The translations under genes were made by a program, and so were the position numbers. The notes beneath the pieces were generated by a model, which saw only the letters and a list, made by a program, of their open reading frames with translations, was not told where the DNA came from and made no database searches. Below are positions 42,594-52,084 of a stretch of DNA of 64,000 nucleotides, piece by piece. This DNA is from Thermosipho sp. (in: thermotogales) (lineage in GTDB: Bacteria > Thermotogota > Thermotogae > Thermotogales > Fervidobacteriaceae). Positions within the stretch are counted from its first letter, which is position 1; the number at the start of each line of letters is the position of its first letter. The stretch lies in the NCBI GenBank assembly GCA_030153605.1, contig JASKLO010000004.1:1-64000 (forward strand), read 5' to 3'.

Positions 42594-43294
42594 GAATTCT
42601 CCTCCTTGGAGTTTTCTAAAGAATCAATTGTATAAAGTTTGTCATTAAAACACCTATATTGTTTTCCAGTAATTATATAAGATGTAGTTTCAGCAATCTT
42701 AGTAGCTTGATCTGCAATTTCTTCTATATTTTGAGAAATCTCAAGTAAGATCAATGCTCTTTTAACATATTTAGAATTTTCCATCATATAGACCAACAAT
42801 TCATTTCTAATTTCTTCTAAAAAATCATCTATTTCTTGATCTCTCTCACAAATTTCTTCAGCACCATTCATGTTTTGATCCGCAAACATTCGCATACTTT
42901 CTCTTAGCATTTTTAAAACATGTTTAGCCATTTCAGGAATTGTAATCAAAGGTTTTAATTGAGGTTCTTTTATTAATTCTAAAGTTTTCTTTGCTATTTC
43001 CAATGACTTTTCAGATATCATTTGAAAATAACTTGATATAACAAAACTACCTGTTACTATCCTCAAGTCCATTGACATTGGCATCATGGTAGATAAAATA
43101 ACTAGTGCTTTTTCCCTGATTTTCATATCCATTATATTTATTTCATTTTTCCTTTCAAGAACATTTTTGGCTGAATTTTCATCTCTTTCTTTTAACGAAT
43201 TCAAAGCCTGATTAAATAATGTTTCAGCAAGCCAACCTTCTTTTAAAACCATTTTTTTTAATTCCTCAATACTTTCCTTCAAAATCCAATCCAT
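42590..43294 (-). CDS. phoU: PhoU-family phosphate regulator
   Basis: PhoU helical repeats, DLRIVTGSFVISSYFQMISEKSLEIAK. Confidence 0.85.
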   Translation of the reverse strand: MDWILKESIEELKKMVLKEGWLAETLFNQALNSLKERDENSAKNVLERKNEINIMDMKIREKALVILSTMMPMSMDLRIVTGSFVISSYFQMISEKSLEIAKKTLELIKEPQLKPLITIPEMAKHVLKMLRESMRMFADQNMNGAEEICERDQEIDDFLEEIRNELLVYMMENSKYVKRALILLEISQNIEEIADQATKIAETTSYIITGKQYRCFNDKLYTIDSLENSKEENS

Positions 43295-43303
43295 ATTATC
43301 ACC

Positions 43304-44074
43304 TTACTTAAAATAATTTTTTCCATAACCCATTTTCTCTTTTATAGACTTTGAAAAATCATAATCAAAAGGTCTTAAAATAACTATACTTTTTTCTGAT
43401 TTTTCAACTGAAAATCTTTCAATTTTCCCACAATCTATACCATCTACAATTAAATGCGTTTTAAAACTTGTTTTAACAACTATTTCTTCATATTCAGGTA
43501 AAATCACACTTCTAGAAGCTAGAAATTGTGGTGCAATAGGAGTAATAACAAATGCTCTAACATTAGGTAATAAAATCGGACCACCCAATGAAAGCGAATA
43601 TGCAGTTGATCCTGTGGGCGTACTAATAACTAAACCATCTGCATGGAAATAGAAATTACCATCATTAAATGAAACCTCAATATCGACCATTTTTTGGTGA
43701 GGCTCTTTAAGTGCAACAACATCATTTAAAAACAAAGCATTATTTTCTTTTACTTTAAAAAACTGTCTCTTGTCTTCTTTAAATTGTTTTTTTTCAAGAT
43801 CTTTCAAAAATTTATCAAATTCATCAATAGTGTAACTTGAAAGGAAACCCAGTCTTCCTCCTTTGAAACCTATTATAGGCGAGGAAACAAATTTTGCAGC
43901 TTTTAAAACTGTACCATCGCCACCAATTATTAAAGTAACGTCAGTATTATCTACAATATCTTTTACTTCTGATGAAAAAAAACTTATTTTTAAGTTTTTT
44001 TCTTTTAATTTTTCAGCAAATCTTAAAGCAATATTACGTAAATCAGGTTTGAAAAAAACTCCTATATTTTTCAT
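43304..44074 (-). CDS. nadK: NAD kinase
   Basis: LIIGGDGTVLKAAK, DGLVISTPTGSTAYSLSLGGPIL. Confidence 0.97.
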   Translation of the reverse strand: MKNIGVFFKPDLRNIALRFAEKLKEKNLKISFFSSEVKDIVDNTDVTLIIGGDGTVLKAAKFVSSPIIGFKGGRLGFLSSYTIDEFDKFLKDLEKKQFKEDKRQFFKVKENNALFLNDVVALKEPHQKMVDIEVSFNDGNFYFHADGLVISTPTGSTAYSLSLGGPILLPNVRAFVITPIAPQFLASRSVILPEYEEIVVKTSFKTHLIVDGIDCGKIERFSVEKSEKSIVILRPFDYDFSKSIKEKMGYGKNYFK

Positions 44075-44361
44075 TTTAAATAAAACCCCAAATCAATTAT
44101 ACTTTGTACCAAAAATTTATCTAAAAAAACTAATAAAACTATTGCTAAAATAGGTGAAATGTCTACAGGACCAATCCTTGGAATTACCTTTCTTATAGGC
44201 CTTTCCACTATATCGGCTAACGATTGAAAATAATAGTACAAACTTCTTGCATCTGGAATCCAACTCAACAACGCTGAAATAACAATAATAACAATTTCAA
44301 TATTTAATAAAACTCTTAGCGCAAAGCCTATTCCAATCAAAAAATTTGCAATTATAAACAT
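44071..44361 (-). CDS. YggT family membrane protein
   Basis: ALLSWIPDARS, ERPIRKVIPRIGPVDISPILAIVLL. Confidence 0.93.
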   Translation of the reverse strand: MFIIANFLIGIGFALRVLLNIEIVIIVISALLSWIPDARSLYYYFQSLADIVERPIRKVIPRIGPVDISPILAIVLLVFLDKFLVQSIIDLGFYLK

Positions 44362-44401
44362 AGGCTACCTCCTTTACAAAAATATTTCTTTAATATTCAA
44401 A

Positions 44402-45094
44402 TTAATTGTCATACTTTCTTTCACCAAAAATTGCAGTACCTATCCTTAAAATAGTTGCTCCTTCTTCAACGGCAATTTGATAATCATTACTCATGCCCAT
44501 TGATAAATGTCTAATTTCTGGAAAATCTTTTATCAAATCATCTCTTAATTTTCTTAAATCAGAAAATACTTTTCTAATTATTTTTTCGTCATCAGTAAAA
44601 GGAGCCATAGTCATCAAACCAACAATTCTAATATTTTTAAAATCCTTTGATTTATAAATAAAATCTCTTATTAACTCTGGTTTCAATCCCGATTTTGTTT
44701 CTTCACCAGAAATGTTAACTTGTATCAATATTTCCTGAATTTTATTAAATTTTTCAGCTAATAGATCTATTTTTTCAAGTTCTTCTAATCGTGAAACGGA
44801 GTGTATTAAATCACTTACAGGCACAATATATTTTAGTTTGTTTAATTGGATTCTTCCAATAAAATGCCAGCTAATATCATAATCTTTTAAAAACTTTGAT
44901 TTATCTCTCAACTCTTGGGCATAATTTTCACCGAATATTCTTATACCAGCTTCATATGCTTCTTTTATTACTTCAACGGGAAAGGTTTTACTGACAGCTA
45001 CAACTGTAATTTCTGAAATATCTCTATTTACTCTGTTACAAGCCTTTTCTACATTTTCTAATACCCGTTGATAATTTTCATAAAACCTGGTCAT
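44402..45094 (-). CDS. PLP homeostasis protein (YggS/PROSC family)
   Basis: [35 protein letters not shown]; start at ATG after AGGAGGG. Confidence 0.95.
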   Translation of the reverse strand: MTRFYENYQRVLENVEKACNRVNRDISEITVVAVSKTFPVEVIKEAYEAGIRIFGENYAQELRDKSKFLKDYDISWHFIGRIQLNKLKYIVPVSDLIHSVSRLEELEKIDLLAEKFNKIQEILIQVNISGEETKSGLKPELIRDFIYKSKDFKNIRIVGLMTMAPFTDDEKIIRKVFSDLRKLRDDLIKDFPEIRHLSMGMSNDYQIAVEEGATILRIGTAIFGERKYDN

Positions 45095-46091
45095 CAAATA
45101 ACCCTCCTGTATATTTGTAACCAAGATGTTTATATGCTTTTTGAGTGGCTATTCTACCTCTAGGAGTTCTTGCTAAAAATCCACTTTGCAACAGATAGGG
45201 TTCATAAACTTCTGAAATACTATCCTCAGCTATACCCACAGATGCAGCTAATGATTTCAATCCAACAGGGCCTCCGTTATAAACTTCAATAATAGTTCGA
45301 AGAATTTTTCTATCCATTTCATCTAAACCATTTTCATCTATTCCCAATAACTCCATAATTTCTTCCACCATTTTTATATCAATTACTTTTTTCTCATTTA
45401 CAGTACTCATATCCCTAACTCTTCTCAACAAACGCAAGGCTATCCTTGGTGTACCCCTGGATCTCTTAGCTAATAACAAAGCAGCTTCATCGTTTATCTC
45501 AACATCAAGTATGTTTGCAGCTCTTTTAAGAATAATCTTTAATTCTTCTTCAGCATAAAAATCCAATTCCATAATTAAACCAAATCGATTTCTCAATGGT
45601 GAACTTAAAAGACCACTTCGAGTTGTAGCACCAACTAAAGTAAACGGTTGTAAATCAATTCTTATAGATCTAGCTGATGGTCCTTTACCAATCATTATAT
45701 CTATCTGAAAATCTTCCATAGCAGTATATAAAATCTCTTCAACTGATTTATTCATTCTGTGAATTTCATCAATAAATAGAATGTCACCAAATTCAAGATT
45801 GGTTAATATTGCAGCAACATCACCTTGTTTTTCAAGAACTGGTCCACTAGTAACATGGATATTTGTACCCATTTCATTAGAAATAATGTGCGCCAATGTA
45901 GTTTTTCCTAGGCCTGGAGGTCCTACTAATAAAACGTGGTCCAATGCTTCGTTACGAATCTTAGCCGCATTTATAGCAAGAGATAATCTTTTCTTTATCG
46001 TCTCTTGGCCAATGTACTCTCTTAAAGACTGAGGCCTTATAGTCAGATTATCTATTGGAGTTCTTTCTGGATCAAATATTCTTTCGGAAAT
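45078..46091 (-). CDS. ruvB: Holliday junction branch migration helicase RuvB
   Basis: [26 protein letters not shown]. Open frame upstream gives [36 protein letters not shown]..., starting at ATT 46089-46091, 6 nt after AAGGAGGT; stop TAA just upstream; no canonical start before TTG 45944. Confidence 0.95.
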   Translation of the reverse strand: MSERIFDPERTPIDNLTIRPQSLREYIGQETIKKRLSLAINAAKIRNEALDHVLLVGPPGLGKTTLAHIISNEMGTNIHVTSGPVLEKQGDVAAILTNLEFGDILFIDEIHRMNKSVEEILYTAMEDFQIDIMIGKGPSARSIRIDLQPFTLVGATTRSGLLSSPLRNRFGLIMELDFYAEEELKIILKRAANILDVEINDEAALLLAKRSRGTPRIALRLLRRVRDMSTVNEKKVIDIKMVEEIMELLGIDENGLDEMDRKILRTIIEVYNGGPVGLKSLAASVGIAEDSISEVYEPYLLQSGFLARTPRGRIATQKAYKHLGYKYTGGLFDDQVL

Positions 46092-46269
46092 AATTACACC
46101 TCCTTAGCTATATTAAATGATACCATAAAAAACAATTGAAATAAATAAAAATTCATTGTTTACTTTTTCAAAAATAATTTATTATGATATAATTCTTTAA
46201 AAATAAACTTGACAATAAGTAAATTTTATGTTTAATCTAATATGAAAAAAAAACATGAGGAGGGTTAAA

Positions 46270-46527
46270 ATGGATAGAAAAGAACTTTTTAGACAACTAA
46301 GTAAGATTTTGGCGGAAAAACTTGATATTCCAATTGAAGATATCGAAGAATCATCTCTTATTATTGACGATCTTGGAGCAGATTCCTTGGATGTTGTAGA
46401 TCTTATAATGATTCTAGAAGATGAATATGGAATAAGAATTGAAGATGATGAATTAGAAAGCATTCTTACTGTTGGAGATGTTCTAGATATTATTGAAAAA
46501 AAATTAACCAATAAAGAGGAGGAATAA
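46270..46527 (+). CDS. acpP: acyl carrier protein
   Basis: LGADSLDVVDLIMILEDEYGI phosphopantetheine site; SD GAGGAGGG. Confidence 0.97.
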   Translation: MDRKELFRQLSKILAEKLDIPIEDIEESSLIIDDLGADSLDVVDLIMILEDEYGIRIEDDELESILTVGDVLDIIEKKLTNKEEE

Positions 46528-46528
46528 T

Positions 46529-47410
46529 TTGAAATCGACAAGTGCATGTCTAACTTGTCATGTTCAACAAGCTCAAAGAATTTTAAACAAATTTATAGAC
46601 AACGAAGAAGAAAAGTGGGTCATTTTATCAAAAATCCTAAATGATTTATCAAAAACAAAATATGGATTAAAGCCCATTGATATTTCTGAAGAAATGTATA
46701 CCAAAATAGAAACATACCTCAAGATAAATGATATTTTCTATTATGAAAAGAAAAAATCTAATGAAATTGCTTTAAAACTATACGATACTTTTAAACTAAG
46801 AATTTTAGAATCTTCTGATCCATTATATGAAGCTGCTAAATTGGCTGTTTCAGGAAATTTAGTTGATTTCGGTGCTATGCCTGACTCTTTAGGATTTTTA
46901 ATATCAAAAGTTTCAGAAATTTGGAATGAACCATTTTCAATTGATGATTTCGAAGATTTTAAATTTAAACTTTTAAATTCTAACACTCTTTTATATCTGG
47001 TTGACAACGCTGGTGAAATTGTTTTTGATAAATTATTTATTGACATTATGAAAACTTTTAATAAAAATTTACATATAGCAGTAGCTGTAAAAGGAAAGCC
47101 AATAATCAACGATGCAACTCTTGAAGATGCTAAACAAATCGAAATAGACAGATTTGCAAAAATAATAGATACTGGTTTAAAAACACCAGGAACTTCAATA
47201 AGTAAAGCTACTGAAGAGTTTAGAAAAGCTTTTTTTGAATACGAAATTGTGCTCTCCAAAGGTCAAGGAAACTTTGAAGGGTTATCAGATGAAAAAAGAG
47301 AAAATCTATATTTTGCCTTGGTAGCTAAATGTGATGTTATTTCAAAATTCATAGGCGTAGAAAAAAATTCAAAAATCTTCATGAATTCAAAAAGAATTTT
47401 CCAAGATTGA
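46529..47410 (+). CDS. DUF89 family (damage-control phosphatase/ARMT1-like)
   Basis: CLTCHVQQA; YLVDNAGEIVFDKL; KGKPIINDATLEDA. Confidence 0.88.
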   Translation: MKSTSACLTCHVQQAQRILNKFIDNEEEKWVILSKILNDLSKTKYGLKPIDISEEMYTKIETYLKINDIFYYEKKKSNEIALKLYDTFKLRILESSDPLYEAAKLAVSGNLVDFGAMPDSLGFLISKVSEIWNEPFSIDDFEDFKFKLLNSNTLLYLVDNAGEIVFDKLFIDIMKTFNKNLHIAVAVKGKPIINDATLEDAKQIEIDRFAKIIDTGLKTPGTSISKATEEFRKAFFEYEIVLSKGQGNFEGLSDEKRENLYFALVAKCDVISKFIGVEKNSKIFMNSKRIFQD

Positions 47411-48170
47411 TTACTATTGAATTTTCAACCTTTTCTAACTCGTTTTTAGGAATCAAAAATGCTGCAAAATCCCTTTGTATATTTTTGGGAACTATTATTG
47501 AAAAACCAGAAACTTTATCATTTAAAACTTCTTTCATTGAAAAATATTCTGTGTTAACATGTGAAACTAGTAAATCTTCAAATTTAATTGGTTTTGCAAC
47601 TTCTAATGCTTTTTTTATATGAGTTTCTCTTTTTCTTCCCCAATCATAAATTCTATAAGTTAAATCTGATGACTGCTGAACTTCAATTACAGTAGAGCCA
47701 GGACCTAAAGCATGTATTGTTCCTGCTGGAATGTTAACAAACGTTCCAGCTTTTATTTTTTCGATCCTTAAAACATTATCCCACTTACCATTTTCAAGAG
47801 CATTTAAAATTAATGAAGGATTTTCACATATTGCTACAATTCCATCATTTAAAAAATACCAAGCCTCGTTTTTCCCCCAAGGTTCATTTTCAACATTTTT
47901 AGCGTAATCATCATCTGGATGGACTTGAACTGAAAGCCAGGAAGATGAAGATATTAACTTAACTAATAACGGAAATCTTTCAAAATTCTTCCCACATAAC
48001 TTCATAGAAGCTTCATTTATAGTACTGCCATCACTCAATTTTGAAAAATGAAAAGGATGCCCTGAAACCAACCAAATTTCACCAATTGGATCTCCATCCA
48101 TTTCAAATATTTTATTTAATTCTGGGTTGCCCCATACCATTTTCCTAAAAAACGGTTCAACCTTTATCAA
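47379..48170 (-). CDS. manA: mannose-6-phosphate isomerase, class I
   Basis: SVQVHPDDDYAKN, GKNEAWYFL, IPAGTIHALGPGSTVIEVQQSSDLTYRIYDWGR. Confidence 0.95.
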   Translation of the reverse strand: MIKVEPFFRKMVWGNPELNKIFEMDGDPIGEIWLVSGHPFHFSKLSDGSTINEASMKLCGKNFERFPLLVKLISSSSWLSVQVHPDDDYAKNVENEPWGKNEAWYFLNDGIVAICENPSLILNALENGKWDNVLRIEKIKAGTFVNIPAGTIHALGPGSTVIEVQQSSDLTYRIYDWGRKRETHIKKALEVAKPIKFEDLLVSHVNTEYFSMKEVLNDKVSGFSIIVPKNIQRDFAAFLIPKNELEKVENSIVINLGKFFLNS

Positions 48171-48184
48171 TTTTCAAAACCTCC

Positions 48185-49387
48185 TTAAAAAGCCAATGCA
48201 GTTAAAATAGAAATTATAGCTATTAAAATTGACCCGCCTGCTATAATAGTTAAATAATTAACTTTCGAATCTATAGTTTTTATTTTGGAATTTAATTCAT
48301 CAACACTTTTTGATGTTTCTTCAATGAAATTTGCAAAATTTTCAATATTTTTCGAAATTTCACTTAATTTAGAACCATCTAAATCCAACTTTTCAATTTT
48401 CTCTATCCTGTTTTCTAAATTCGAAATTTCGTCTGACAAAGATTCTAATTTCAAAATTTTATCATCAATATAATTCATTTTTGATTCAAATTCACTATAG
48501 CTTTTTTCCAAAGTTTCTAACTTTTGTTTCAACGAATCCAAGCTTAAATTAACTGAGTCAATTTTGTTATTCAATTCATCTAATTGATTAACTTTTTCAT
48601 TTACTGAAATAAAAGAATTTTCTAAGCTTTCAACCTTAGATTCCAAATTCTGAAATTTGTCCAAAGATTTAATTTTATTATTAATTTCTTCAAAATTCAC
48701 TGTAAGATTTTGTATTGAATTTTTAAAATTTTCAAACTGCGCATTTATTTCAGAATGTTGAGATAAAAATTCGTTTTTTAAATTTTCAATTTCAACATCA
48801 ATTATAGAAATTTTTTGGGAAAAATCTTTGTTTAAGTTTAAAAAAGAATTTTCCAGAGTTGAAACCTTGTTTTTAATAGAATCAAATTCTTCCTTAAGAA
48901 CCATGTTTTTTTCTAAATTAGAAACTTTTTCTGCAATATTTAATAAATTATTGTCTTCTATTTTCTTTTCTAAATTAGATAAATTAGCTATCATATTCTC
49001 AAAATCTATTGAAATTTTTGCAAATTTCTCATTAATATCTTTTTGTTTGTTTTCTACTATGGTAATTCTTTCGTCCATGCCAGAAATTAAACTTTTTGTT
49101 AATTTTGTATCATTATTAATCTGGTTTAATTGAGCTTCCAACTTGTTAATCAATTCAAGATTATATAGTTTGATAATTTTATATACAATTCTAGCAATAT
49201 CTATTTTGGTCATTAATAAATTAGGTTTGAAATTTCCATTTTCATCAAGTTCCATTATCCTATTTTCAACTAAATATTTTACAACACTATAATCAGTGGA
49301 AAAAGAGGAAACATCAGTTATTACAACTTCTATAGCAAAAAAAAGAACTGAAAAAATTAATAGAATAATTATTAGAATTTTTTTCAT
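48185..49387 (-). CDS. Omp-alpha-like rod protein (SLH-like N-terminus, long coiled coil, C-terminal TM)
   Basis: Signal peptide; SLH-like segment (DVSSFSTDYSVVKYLVENRIMELDENGNFKPN); ~270 aa coiled coil; hydrophobic C-terminus. Confidence 0.8.
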   Translation of the reverse strand: MKKILIIILLIFSVLFFAIEVVITDVSSFSTDYSVVKYLVENRIMELDENGNFKPNLLMTKIDIARIVYKIIKLYNLELINKLEAQLNQINNDTKLTKSLISGMDERITIVENKQKDINEKFAKISIDFENMIANLSNLEKKIEDNNLLNIAEKVSNLEKNMVLKEEFDSIKNKVSTLENSFLNLNKDFSQKISIIDVEIENLKNEFLSQHSEINAQFENFKNSIQNLTVNFEEINNKIKSLDKFQNLESKVESLENSFISVNEKVNQLDELNNKIDSVNLSLDSLKQKLETLEKSYSEFESKMNYIDDKILKLESLSDEISNLENRIEKIEKLDLDGSKLSEISKNIENFANFIEETSKSVDELNSKIKTIDSKVNYLTIIAGGSILIAIISILTALAF

Positions 49388-49411
49388 AAAATCCCTCCAT
49401 AAAACACTTTT

Positions 49412-49831
49412 CTATTTCTTAATCATAGAATCATTAAATTTTTCAAGTAGATTTATTAATTCATCTTCAAAATGTTCTGGCATACTTTCCAAAACATTTC
49501 TTATAAACTGAACTCTTTCATTAATAACTTCATCTATTACTTTTTTACCTTTTTCAGTTAATGAAACAGTAATTACTCTTTTATCATCATTTGATTTAAT
49601 TCTTTCTAAAAAACCATCCTTTTCCAACCTATTAACAAGTCCAGTTGTTGTACTTTTTGCTATTCCCAAATTTGTGCTTAATTCTCCCATTGTTTTAGGA
49701 CCTGTAAAATAAATCTTCTGCATCAAATCAAATTGGGCTGGAGTTATAGGGTATTTTTTCAAAACTTCTCTTCCTTTTACTTTAATTCTGAAACATATTT
49801 CTCTTAAAATTCTTTCTAATCTTTCAGCCAT
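49412..49831 (-). CDS. MarR-family transcriptional regulator
   Basis: Winged HTH: MGELSTNLGIAKSTTTGLVNRLEKDGFLERIKSNDDKRVI. Confidence 0.93.
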   Translation of the reverse strand: MAERLERILREICFRIKVKGREVLKKYPITPAQFDLMQKIYFTGPKTMGELSTNLGIAKSTTTGLVNRLEKDGFLERIKSNDDKRVITVSLTEKGKKVIDEVINERVQFIRNVLESMPEHFEDELINLLEKFNDSMIKK

Positions 49832-49835
49832 GTTT

Positions 49836-51173
49836 TCACCTCTTCGATAAAAGCTCCTTAAATGCCAAGTATGTCTCATATAAATCAATTTTTGAAACTA
49901 ATTCATATGGGGAATGCATACTGATTAAACCCGGGCCCATATCAATTACACTAAAACCTTCTTGTGCTAGAAATTTAGCAACTGTTCCTCCACCACCTAT
50001 TCCAACTTTTCCAAGAGTAGACACCTGCCATTTTATACCTGCTTTGTTAAGAATCCTTCTAACATGAGCAACAATTTCTGCATGTGCTTCACTAGCTCCA
50101 GATTTTCCTCTAGAACCTGTATATTTTACTATTGCTACACCATTTCCTGCTCTAGCAGCATTATATTTATCATGGACATCCTTAAAGGTTGGATTAATCA
50201 ACGCGGCAACATCAGCAGAAACAACAAAGGAATTATCAATAAGCTCATCAAAAGCGAGTTCAGTATCATTTTCTCCATGAATCTTTAAAAGCTTTCTAAA
50301 AAACTTTTTATAAAATCTTGCTTTTGCACCAACGTCTCCTTCACTTCCTATCTCTTCCTTATCAAACAAAATTACAGCTGATGATTTCTCTAAATTTTTT
50401 GCGTCTATTAAAGCTCTTATTGATTGATAAGAGCATATTCTGTCGTCATGGCCATACGCCCCTATGAAACTTTTATCAAAACCAACATATCTTGCCTTAA
50501 CTGCAGGTACTAATTCTAAATCAGCACTCACAAAATCTTCCTCTTCAATATTGTATTTTTCTTTCAAAATTTTTAATATGTTTTTCTTCACAGATTCTTT
50601 TTCCTCACCTTTTAAAGGAATTGATCCGACAATTAAATTCATTTTTTCACCTTGAAATTTTTCGCTTAATTTTTCATCTTTTCTGTCCAAATGCGGTAAA
50701 ACATCTGGCAGAACAAAAACAGGATCATTTTCGTTTACACCAATTTTTACATTAATTTTTGTTCCATCTTCCTTTACTACAACACCTACTAAACCTAAGG
50801 GGATATTATACCATTGATAGAGCTTTACACCACCATAGTAATGTGTTTTCATTAAAGCAATTCCCTCATCTTCATAAAGAGGATTAGGTTTTAAATCAAT
50901 TCTTGGAGCATCAACATGTGAAGCTATTATGTTAAAACCATACTTAGGATGTTCAATTACTCTTGCAGCAATCAAAGACTTATTTTTATTAACATAATAT
51001 ACTTTTTCTTCACGACCAGTATATTCATCTAATGAAATGAAACCATTTTTTCTCAATAATTCTTCATAAAACTCTATTGCAAGCCTTTCTGTAAGTGCAG
51101 AATTGATAAAGTTAATATATTCTTCACTAAATTTTTCTACATTTTCAAGTTCTCTTTCATACCATAAACTCAT
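49836..51173 (-). CDS. M18 family aminopeptidase
   Basis: IIASHVDAPRIDLKPNPLYED, FDKEEIGSEGDVGAKA, GSRGKSGASEAHAEIV. Confidence 0.95.
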   Translation of the reverse strand: MSLWYERELENVEKFSEEYINFINSALTERLAIEFYEELLRKNGFISLDEYTGREEKVYYVNKNKSLIAARVIEHPKYGFNIIASHVDAPRIDLKPNPLYEDEGIALMKTHYYGGVKLYQWYNIPLGLVGVVVKEDGTKINVKIGVNENDPVFVLPDVLPHLDRKDEKLSEKFQGEKMNLIVGSIPLKGEEKESVKKNILKILKEKYNIEEEDFVSADLELVPAVKARYVGFDKSFIGAYGHDDRICSYQSIRALIDAKNLEKSSAVILFDKEEIGSEGDVGAKARFYKKFFRKLLKIHGENDTELAFDELIDNSFVVSADVAALINPTFKDVHDKYNAARAGNGVAIVKYTGSRGKSGASEAHAEIVAHVRRILNKAGIKWQVSTLGKVGIGGGGTVAKFLAQEGFSVIDMGPGLISMHSPYELVSKIDLYETYLAFKELLSKR

Positions 51174-51187
51174 AAAAAATCACCCCT

Positions 51188-52084
51188 TTACCATATTTCA
51201 ATTTCAGTTTCAAGATCAACATTAAATTCCTTTTTAACTTTATTTTTTATTATCTCTATGATTTCTTTCACGTCTTTTGATTTTGCATCACCTAAATTAA
51301 TAATAAAACCAGCATGCTTCTTAGAAACTTGTGCACCACCAATAGTAAAACCCTTAAAACCTAATTTTTCAATAGCTGTTCCCACATAAAAGTCAGGTTT
51401 AGGCCTTTTGAAAACACTACCAGCACTTGGAAATTCCAATGGTTGTTTTTGATATCTCTTCTTAATAATATCTAGCATTTCATCTCTAATTTTTTCTTTT
51501 TCACCTTTCAATGCTCTAAAAGAAGCTTTTAAAATTATTAAATCCTCTCTTTTTTTAAATATACTACTGCGATATGATAGATCAAGTTCATTAACACCCA
51601 ATTTAATTAACTTATTACCATCAAAAGCTACTACATATTCTAAATTCTCAGCTGTTTCCCAACCATACGCTCCTGCATTCATATAAATCGCTCCACCAAC
51701 ACTACCTGGTATACCATATGCTTTTTCAAAACCAGATAAACTTTTATCCATTGCTTCTATACAAAGTTTTTTTAATAAAACCCCACTTTCACAAATGATT
51801 CTATCTTCTTGAAAATCAATATTATTCAGTCTTTCTGTAGAAATAACCGCAATTTCCATTTTCTCATCTTTTGGAAGTATATTTGTACATTTTCCAACAA
51901 CCTTTACCTGAATCTTTCCACTTAAAAATTTATACGTTTCTATAAAAGCATTTATAGAATTTGGAACAACAAACAAACTTACAGGACCGCCAATTCTGAA
52001 ACTAGTATGATATTCCATCTTTTCATTTAAATAAACGTCATTACCTATTTCTAATAATTTTTCAAAAATCTTTTCCAAAAACAA
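51188..52084 (-). CDS. murB: UDP-N-acetylenolpyruvoylglucosamine reductase
   Basis: HTSFRIGGPVSLFVVP, GIPGSVGGAIYMNAGAYG, PSAGSVFKRP; TTG at 52084 or 52078. Confidence 0.96.
   Translation of the reverse strand: MFLEKIFEKLLEIGNDVYLNEKMEYHTSFRIGGPVSLFVVPNSINAFIETYKFLSGKIQVKVVGKCTNILPKDEKMEIAVISTERLNNIDFQEDRIICESGVLLKKLCIEAMDKSLSGFEKAYGIPGSVGGAIYMNAGAYGWETAENLEYVVAFDGNKLIKLGVNELDLSYRSSIFKKREDLIILKASFRALKGEKEKIRDEMLDIIKKRYQKQPLEFPSAGSVFKRPKPDFYVGTAIEKLGFKGFTIGGAQVSKKHAGFIINLGDAKSKDVKEIIEIIKNKVKKEFNVDLETEIEIW

Noticed and set aside
46197-46547. 116-aa minus-strand Ser-rich ORF over acpP
   Set aside because: Complement of the conserved acyl carrier protein; no ribosome-binding site and low-complexity composition.
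48185-49387. Coiled-coil repeats considered as a tandem-repeat DNA element
   Set aside because: The repetition is heptad-level protein periodicity in an Omp-alpha-like protein, not exact DNA repeats.
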